From positions 95,799 to 159,798 of the forward strand of contig CAMNOX010000001.1 in the NCBI GenBank assembly GCA_946547305.1: a DNA stretch of 64,000 nucleotides, given 5' to 3'. Positions 58,888 through 64,000 of this stretch are shown here, one piece after another (the first letter of the stretch is position 1; each line of letters opens with the position of its first letter). Under the pieces are notes generated by a model. It saw only the letters and a program-made list of their open reading frames with translations, was not told the origin of the DNA and did not search any database. The translations under genes were made by a program, and so were the position numbers. Source of the stretch: an uncultured Cytophagales bacterium (lineage in GTDB: Bacteria; Bacteroidota; Bacteroidia; Cytophagales; Amoebophilaceae).

Positions 58888-59088
58888 ACTTTTTTAAGTT
58901 AGATAACATTTTGGAAAAACTTTAAAATTAAATAAAAAATTTTCCTACATGATTGTTAAATACAGTTTTTTTGTAAATTTTGATTGTTTCATAATCGTTT
59001 GTTCTGAATTTAGGTTCTCAACAATAATCTATATTCAAAATTAATGGTAGAAAATTTTTTTATACATTTTTGTTTTATAAATATAAGA

Positions 59089-59739
59089 ATGAATATGTTT
59101 TTTTTGAAGTATATTACATTAACAGTTATATGTGTTTCATCACTACAGTTAATATATAGTGGATGTTGTAACTGTAGCGAAGATAGCAAAAATAAGACTT
59201 TGACTGATTTACAGAAGAAAGTCATACAATGTAAAGAGGCTCTTCGTAAGGACGAAGATAAACTTGTTAAATATATTAAGACACAATTTAAACTAGACGA
59301 TAAAGACATCATAAGAAAAACGTTCTCTATTTGGACAGACTATACTATCGAAATGTTCTTAAAAATTGTTGAAGATAAAAAAAAAATTAATAATGCAGCA
59401 GGAGATGACAAACGGAATCTTGAGGAAGAATATGATAAGAAATACAATCCTTTTTTGGTCTCATTTGGAAAGAAGGTTGATGATTTAACAGAAGAACGGA
59501 CTAATATGTCTAATGACACGAATATTGGTTTCCCAGTGCTTATGATTAGCCATAATGCCAAAGAATCTGACGTTGCTGGTATACCAGCAGGATCATTTTT
59601 ACTTGTTATTAACAGAGAAAATGTCATAACCGGTAAAGATCTAAGTGATGCAAAATTTGTTTTTGATGATGGGATGTACACTTTACAATGTGAATATCCG
59701 GAAGATTCAAATGATATAAAAAATGCAGACGGTAAGTAA
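59089..59739 (+). CDS. Secreted Cys-cluster protein (tandem family, copy 1)
   Basis: I start at 59089 (MNMFFLKYITLTVICVSSLQ); upstream in-frame Mets would lengthen a good signal peptide. The site reads LIYSG, then CCNCSEDSKNK. About 216 residues. After a helical N-terminal part, the C-terminal part has a beta-rich IGFPVLMISHNAKESDVAGIP and SFLLVINRENVITGKDLSDAKFVFDDG. The same positions in copy 2 read VFVTYREGVVTKEILEKAGFTVDEG, so the two are paralogues. Role unknown. Confidence 0.75.
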   Translation: MNMFFLKYITLTVICVSSLQLIYSGCCNCSEDSKNKTLTDLQKKVIQCKEALRKDEDKLVKYIKTQFKLDDKDIIRKTFSIWTDYTIEMFLKIVEDKKKINNAAGDDKRNLEEEYDKKYNPFLVSFGKKVDDLTEERTNMSNDTNIGFPVLMISHNAKESDVAGIPAGSFLLVINRENVITGKDLSDAKFVFDDGMYTLQCEYPEDSNDIKNADGK

Positions 59740-59760
59740 AGTTAGGTTCACAGTTAAAAT

Positions 59761-60354
59761 ATGAAGAAGTATATTACATTAGCAGTTACATGTGTTTCAT
59801 CACTACAGTTATTATATGGTGGATGTTGTAACTGTAGCGAAGACAACAAAAATAATGACCCAGAAGGATTCAATGATTTCAAGGAATTTCTGAAAAAAGA
59901 AGAGACAAAAATTATAGATTATATTAAAAATGATCTTCGAAATGCTGGTATTAATTTAAATTCTGATGATTTTCAAGTTAGATATTGTTGGACAGATGAC
60001 ATTTTGAGGCAAATTTGTAATACTAAAGCCTTTAAACTTACACGTGAAGAATATGATAAATTAGGTTACGAGGAAAAAAATAAGACAAATTCTGAATTTG
60101 ATAAGATTGATAATGCAATTAATATTATAGAAGGTAGGTTATATAAAGAATTTACAGACCTAAATAGTTCTGGCAAGGATTCATGTATATTTAGTGTGCA
60201 AGTTAAACCTTATGATAATTTCCCTGCAGCGACTAATATCAAAATTTGGGTTTTTGTCACTTATCGCGAAGGAGTAGTTACGAAAGAGATTTTAGAAAAA
60301 GCTGGTTTTACAGTAGATGAGGGCGGTTTTTGTAGGAAAGGTGGCTTAATTTAA
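59761..60354 (+). CDS. Secreted Cys-cluster protein (tandem family, copy 2)
   Basis: 197 residues. The first 30 residues (KKYITLAVTCVSSLQLLYGG, then CCNCSEDNKNN) are almost identical to copy 1, also in DNA, while the rest has diverged more, again pointing to conservation or exchange of the 5' module. C-terminal part: VQVKPYDNFPAATNIKIWVF and VTKEILEKAGFTVDEGGF. Function unknown. It is 21 bp after copy 1 and followed by a perfect 30-bp tandem duplication. Confidence 0.75.
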   Translation: MKKYITLAVTCVSSLQLLYGGCCNCSEDNKNNDPEGFNDFKEFLKKEETKIIDYIKNDLRNAGINLNSDDFQVRYCWTDDILRQICNTKAFKLTREEYDKLGYEEKNKTNSEFDKIDNAINIIEGRLYKEFTDLNSSGKDSCIFSVQVKPYDNFPAATNIKIWVFVTYREGVVTKEILEKAGFTVDEGGFCRKGGLI

Positions 60355-60410
60355 TTAATTTTTTTTTAATAATATATTTTTTAATTAATTTTTTTTTAAT
60401 AATATATTTT
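60351..60410. repeat. Perfect tandem duplication, 2 x 30 bp
   Basis: Identical 30-bp A/T units at 60351-60380 and 60381-60410 (each starts ttaattaatt and ends aatatatttt), just before the third tandem gene. A recent duplication or slippage product. Confidence 0.9.
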
Positions 60411-60425
60411 GTTTAACGCTAATAC

Positions 60426-61031
60426 ATGAAAAGGATAACTATAGCATCTGTAATCGGGTTCTCTACTCAATTAATGAATTGGGGGGGGTGTTTTGAATGC
60501 GAAAATAAAAATAAAGTAGACAGCCTAAAAAAAAATTTAGACGACTTAAGAAAAAAAAATTTAGACGACTTTGAAAAACAGAAAAAGAGCCTTAACTTTC
60601 TTGCCGATCGAAGAAATTATGTATCTTCACTTGTTGACCAAGATCTTAAATTATATAATGACCTTGTTTTTAAAGGTAGACTTATGTGTTATTGCCTTTC
60701 AGGGCGTATGTTTATGGATGGAATGACAGATGAGATTAACGAAAAATATAAATTAATTATTACAAATAATAGCTTAGATGATAAAACTAGGTTGGGGCAG
60801 ACCATTGAACTCCTATCTAGCTACATTCAGAAAGCATTTGAGGCAGAGAAAAAAGCAGGTAAACATGTAGAAGAACCTAGTAAAAAACTCCATACAACTG
60901 TATATGTTAAACCTATTCATTCCAAAGAATTTGACTATACGTATTTTTCAGCCTTTGTTTGTATAGGATATAGTGAAGTTGCATCTAAATTTTTTAAAGA
61001 AGACCTTGGATACATGGGATTTCCAATTTAA
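60426..61031 (+). CDS. Secreted protein with poly-G at the Cys site (tandem family, copy 3)
   Basis: 201 residues. Signal peptide MKRITIASVIGFSTQLMNWGG, then CFECENKNK. The Trp-Gly-Gly codons are a G8 tract (60481-60488) directly before the Cys, so a slip would remove the whole mature protein. The C-terminal part has HTTVYVKPIHSKEFDYTYFSAFVCIGYSEVASKFFKEDLGYMGF, aligning with VQVKP...VTYREGVVTKEILEKAGFTV of copy 2. In the present sequence it is in frame. It is convergent with ileS, 7 bp apart. Confidence 0.75.
   Translation: MKRITIASVIGFSTQLMNWGGCFECENKNKVDSLKKNLDDLRKKNLDDFEKQKKSLNFLADRRNYVSSLVDQDLKLYNDLVFKGRLMCYCLSGRMFMDGMTDEINEKYKLIITNNSLDDKTRLGQTIELLSSYIQKAFEAEKKAGKHVEEPSKKLHTTVYVKPIHSKEFDYTYFSAFVCIGYSEVASKFFKEDLGYMGFPI
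60481..60488 (+). repeat. Poly-G (G8) tract at signal-peptide/Cys junction
   Basis: Eight G encode Trp-Gly-Gly immediately before the first Cys of the gene at 60426; third G tract in secreted genes of this window. Confidence 0.85.
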
Positions 61032-61038
61032 TTAATAA

Positions 61039-63495
61039 TCAAGGTATATTGTTTAGAATATTTTGATTTAACCATTTACTAAAAAACGGTGCAAACGGAT
61101 ATATCATAACTGATATTTTCTCTAAACATTCTTTCAAAATTGCAAAAACTAATGCGCAGTCGTTTAGATCATCATTTCTAGAAAAGCGCTTTCTATTCAA
61201 TCTTACATACCAATTACTTAGATCATCTATAACAAAATCATTAATTATTCTAACAGCCTTTGTTGGATTATATTCAGTTAATTCAACCTCAACTTCATCT
61301 ATAACAGAGTTGAGTCTCGATAATATCCATTTGTCAATCTTATTTTGGCACATATTATAAATACCATTTATATTGACATCAATATTTTTAATTTTATCCT
61401 CGACACAATTATAGTAGATTGCAAAGAAATTATAAGTATTAAATAATGTAGAAAAAAACTTCCTAGATACTTCTTTAACACCTTCAATATCGAATTTTAA
61501 ATTATCCCAAGGATCTGAATTAATAATCATATACCATCGTACTGCATCTGATCCATATTCTTCAAATAATTCAAAAGGATCGACTGTATTACCTAGTCTT
61601 TTAGACATCTTATTTCCATTTTTATCTAACACTAATCCATTTGAAACTACATTTTTATAACATATATCATCAAATAACATTGTAGATAATACGTGTAATG
61701 TAAAGAACCACCCTCTAGTTTGGTCTACGCCTTCACAAATGAATTCCGCTGGGTAGGAATTCTTAAATTCTCCATTATTCTCGAAAGGATAATGAAATTG
61801 TGCAAAAGGCATACATCCAGAATCGAACCATACATCTAATATTTCAGGTGCTCTATACATCTTCCGTCCATTGTTACTAACTAGAATAACTTCATCAATA
61901 TAAGGTTTATGAATATCGAATAGATTAGTGTTTTGTGTTAACTTTAGTTTTTCGTTGGCTTTTTTTATTTCTTTATTAAGTTCATCAATAGAACCAATAC
62001 ATTTTATTTCACTTCCATCTTCAGTTAGCCAAATAGGTATTGGTGTACCCCAGAATCTATTACGGCTTATATTCCAATCAACCAAATTATCTAACCAGTT
62101 TGCAAAACGCCCCAACCCAACATTTGTAGGGTGCCAATTTACCTTTTTATTTAATTCTATTAATCTATCTTTCACTGCTGTAGTTTTTATAAACCATGAT
62201 TTTAATGGATAATATATTAATGGTTTATCAGTTCTCCAACAATGAGGATATGAGTGTTCATGTTTTTCTGATTTAAAACATAATCCTCTAGATTTTAAAT
62301 TTTTAATTATTTCGACATTGACATCTATAATATTTGGATCATCTTCTTTATAATATTCTTTTCTGACATATAAACCACTCCAGATGTCTACCTCATCAAC
62401 ATATCTACCTTCTTCATCTACAATAGGTACTCTCCTTCCATTTCTATCGACAGTTATTTCATTAATATTATTCTCCTTGGCTACTCTTCTATCATCAGTT
62501 CCAAATGATGGAGAAATATGTACTATTCCAGTCCCATCTGTAGTCGTAACATAATCTGCATTTATGACTTTAAAAAGTGTATTAATATTCATTATGTCTA
62601 CTGATGTGTTATCTGTCTTTAGTCTATATAGTGGTTCATAGGTTAATCCTAATAATTGACTACCCTTAAATTCGTTTATAATTTCATATTCAGACTGATC
62701 ATTGAAATATCTTACAAGTGCCTCTTTAGCTAAAATTACATTTATATCTTCATTTGAATATTTATTTTTATATTTTACCTCTACGTAAGTTATATTGCTA
62801 TTAACTGCTAAGGCACTATTGGATGGTAATGTCCATGGAGTTGTTGTCCAAGCAATGAAATATGTGTTATCTTTATTTAAACATTTAAACATTGCAGTAA
62901 CTGTTATATCTTTTATAATTTTATAACATCCAGGTTGATTTAATTCATGTGAACTTAGTCCTGTACCTGCAGCTGGAGAATATGGTTGAATACTATAATC
63001 TTGATATATTAATCCTTTGTTATATAATTGTTTAAACGCCCACCATTCAGATTCTACATAATTCTGATCGCATGTTATATATGGATGTTCTATATCTGTA
63101 CAATAGCCATGTATTTTGGTTAATTCTTCCCAATTTTTTATGTACTTGTAGACCGAATTATGACATTGACTATTATAATCTTTGACAGATATTTTAGTTC
63201 CGATATCCTTCTTTGTAATATTTAGATCCTTTTCTACTTTTAATTCTACTGGAAGTCCATGGGTATCCCATCCAGCCTTATTATAAATTGAATTTCCTTT
63301 TAGATAACTGAATCGACAAAATATATCCTTCAATGTTCTAGACAAAATATGGTGTATTCCAGGTAATCCACTCACTGAAGGTGGCCCATCGTAACATGTA
63401 ACATAGCTTTTATTACTTCCGTCGTGAGTCGGATTATCTGGCTCAGTATTTTTATTTATTTCAACTAAATTTAGTGATTTGTAAGTTTTGTACAT
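61039..63495 (-). CDS. ileS: Isoleucyl-tRNA synthetase, shortened
   Basis: Class I enzyme of the eukaryote-like IleS group found in Bacteroidota. HIGH region: PPSVSGLPGIHHILSRTLKD. Other landmarks: AGWDTHGLPVEL, the CP1 editing domain with AWTTTPWTLPSNSALAVN, and the KMSKS loop NGNKMSKRLGNTVDPFELFE. It ends after the anticodon domain at APFFSKWLNQNILNNIP. 818 residues compared with over 1,000 in relatives: the C-terminal extension is missing, and the N-terminal 20-30 residues before the Rossmann fold are also reduced. No continuation is visible downstream, where the convergent gene at 60426 ends. Confidence 0.95.
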   Translation of the reverse strand: MYKTYKSLNLVEINKNTEPDNPTHDGSNKSYVTCYDGPPSVSGLPGIHHILSRTLKDIFCRFSYLKGNSIYNKAGWDTHGLPVELKVEKDLNITKKDIGTKISVKDYNSQCHNSVYKYIKNWEELTKIHGYCTDIEHPYITCDQNYVESEWWAFKQLYNKGLIYQDYSIQPYSPAAGTGLSSHELNQPGCYKIIKDITVTAMFKCLNKDNTYFIAWTTTPWTLPSNSALAVNSNITYVEVKYKNKYSNEDINVILAKEALVRYFNDQSEYEIINEFKGSQLLGLTYEPLYRLKTDNTSVDIMNINTLFKVINADYVTTTDGTGIVHISPSFGTDDRRVAKENNINEITVDRNGRRVPIVDEEGRYVDEVDIWSGLYVRKEYYKEDDPNIIDVNVEIIKNLKSRGLCFKSEKHEHSYPHCWRTDKPLIYYPLKSWFIKTTAVKDRLIELNKKVNWHPTNVGLGRFANWLDNLVDWNISRNRFWGTPIPIWLTEDGSEIKCIGSIDELNKEIKKANEKLKLTQNTNLFDIHKPYIDEVILVSNNGRKMYRAPEILDVWFDSGCMPFAQFHYPFENNGEFKNSYPAEFICEGVDQTRGWFFTLHVLSTMLFDDICYKNVVSNGLVLDKNGNKMSKRLGNTVDPFELFEEYGSDAVRWYMIINSDPWDNLKFDIEGVKEVSRKFFSTLFNTYNFFAIYYNCVEDKIKNIDVNINGIYNMCQNKIDKWILSRLNSVIDEVEVELTEYNPTKAVRIINDFVIDDLSNWYVRLNRKRFSRNDDLNDCALVFAILKECLEKISVMIYPFAPFFSKWLNQNILNNIP

Positions 63496-63619
63496 TTATA
63501 TAGTTTGGATAATTAAAAAACGTGTGTTTTAAAAAATTAATAGCTTATTTTCTTTGTGAGAATATGTCGGTTATTTATTTAGAGCTATATTTAATTTATA
63601 TATTTGTGAATTCAGTAGT

Positions 63620-64000
63620 TTATTGTCTGGTTCTACAGCATTTACAACAGCAACTACAGTTAGCACTCTGTGTATCAGTGGTTCCTTTAGTATTGTTTTT
63701 ACCATTTCCTATTGTTTTTTTACTTTTATTGCCATCTTTCTTGTTAGGTTTTTTACCTATTTTATTCAAAGTTTTATTATTAGTCTTTGCTTTTTTTTTG
63801 CGAATCATTGGTTTCATCTTATTTTGGTCACTAATTGCAAAAGACTTTTTGTCATCATGGTATTTTTTATTTTGAAGAATTCTAATATTATTATCAGATA
63901 TTATAAGTACATTTTCTTTTACTTTTTTCTCTTCTTCTTGTTCTACTTCTTCTTGTTCTACTTCTTCTTGTTCTACTTCTTCTTGTTCTACTTCTTCTTG
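63620..64000 (-). CDS. C-terminal part of a Cys-tailed secreted protein (runs off window)
   Basis: The frame is open from the window edge to the stop at 63620. It contains a repetitive acidic block (VEQEE units), then EKKVKENVLIISDNNIRIL, a long Lys/Asn-rich basic stretch (KKAKTNNKTLNKIGKKPNKK) and the tail NCSCCCKCCRTRQ. This tail closely matches CCCKCCQTRG of the gene at 49132, so it is another member of the Cys-tailed exported family. The N terminus lies outside the window. A plus-strand frame overlapping it (63522-63875) is a shadow. Confidence 0.7.
   Translation of the reverse strand, partial: QEEVEQEEVEQEEVEQEEVEQEEEKKVKENVLIISDNNIRILQNKKYHDDKKSFAISDQNKMKPMIRKKKAKTNNKTLNKIGKKPNKKDGNKSKKTIGNGKNNTKGTTDTQSANCSCCCKCCRTRQ
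63931..64000 (-). repeat. 15-bp coding tandem repeat
   Basis: Four full copies of ttctacttcttcttg (plus strand) up to the edge, preceded by a partial copy, encode VEQEE units on the minus strand. The array continues beyond the window. Confidence 0.95.

Noticed and set aside
63522..63875. Hydrophobic 117-codon plus-strand frame
   Set aside because: It is the antisense of the Lys-rich Cys-tailed gene; Leu/Phe-rich composition is the expected mirror of Lys/Glu codons.

Overview
The window is very A+T-rich and gene-dense, with poor Shine-Dalgarno signals. The core genes point to a host-dependent Bacteroidota bacterium of the Amoebophilus/Cardinium type. The evidence is: an AtpB with a signal peptide and long N-terminal extension; a eukaryote-like IleS; a single-chain GlyRS; a tRNA Tyr-Gly-Thr cluster; the rpmJ-rpsM-rpsK-rpsD-rpoA-rplQ order; and a contractile-injection-system locus. 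Genome reduction shows in C-terminally shortened AlaS and IleS, a 23S rRNA gene with no 16S or 5S beside it, a divergent PRPP-synthetase-like gene and many decaying paralogues. The lineage call is inferred from family features, not from a database search.

Layout. 1-3.2 kb: end of a repeat-containing protein and two peptide-type ABC permeases. 3.25-3.53 kb: tRNA-Tyr, -Gly, -Thr. 3.8-5.3 kb: a small, possibly interrupted secreted gene and rplY (L25). 5.46-9.7 kb: a compact operon for a phage-tail-like contractile system (sheath, two small proteins, gp19-like tube, DUF5908-like small protein, Afp7/LysM-like hub). 9.8-11.6 kb: rnpA-dnaA on the minus strand. 11.7-20.0 kb: a minus-strand array of nine related or shuffled secreted proteins, several broken. 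20-33 kb: glyS, rsmA, gltX, asnS, pheT and a prs-like gene, interleaved with three secreted proteins. 33-45 kb: atpB, three tandem large secreted proteins with C-terminal Cys tails, alaS, der, an mscS homologue and a membrane protein. 46.1-49.0 kb: 23S rRNA. 49.1-55.7 kb: a Cys-tailed secreted protein switched off by a poly-G tract, lepA, a USP-like deubiquitinase and another secreted protein. 56-58.9 kb: the alpha ribosomal operon. 59-61 kb: three small secreted paralogues. 61-64 kb: ileS and the C-terminal end of a further Cys-tailed protein.

How it works together. About a third of the window encodes exported, eukaryote-facing proteins. Most combine a signal peptide with a compact cysteine cluster (CCCKK, CCCKCC and similar), placed either right after the signal peptide or at the extreme C terminus. 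The attached domains include tandem ubiquitin-like folds (three loci, one fused to BspA/DUF285-type repeats), a USP-type cysteine protease, a GxSxG hydrolase, K/E-rich helices and a recurrent domain of unknown function. Homopolymer tracts (G10, G10, G8, A7), a (TA)13 tract at a start codon and swapped N-terminal modules suggest that this repertoire is varied by slippage and recombination. The combination of a ubiquitin-mimic/deubiquitinase set, a relocatable Cys tag and apparent phase variation is the most distinctive feature of the window.
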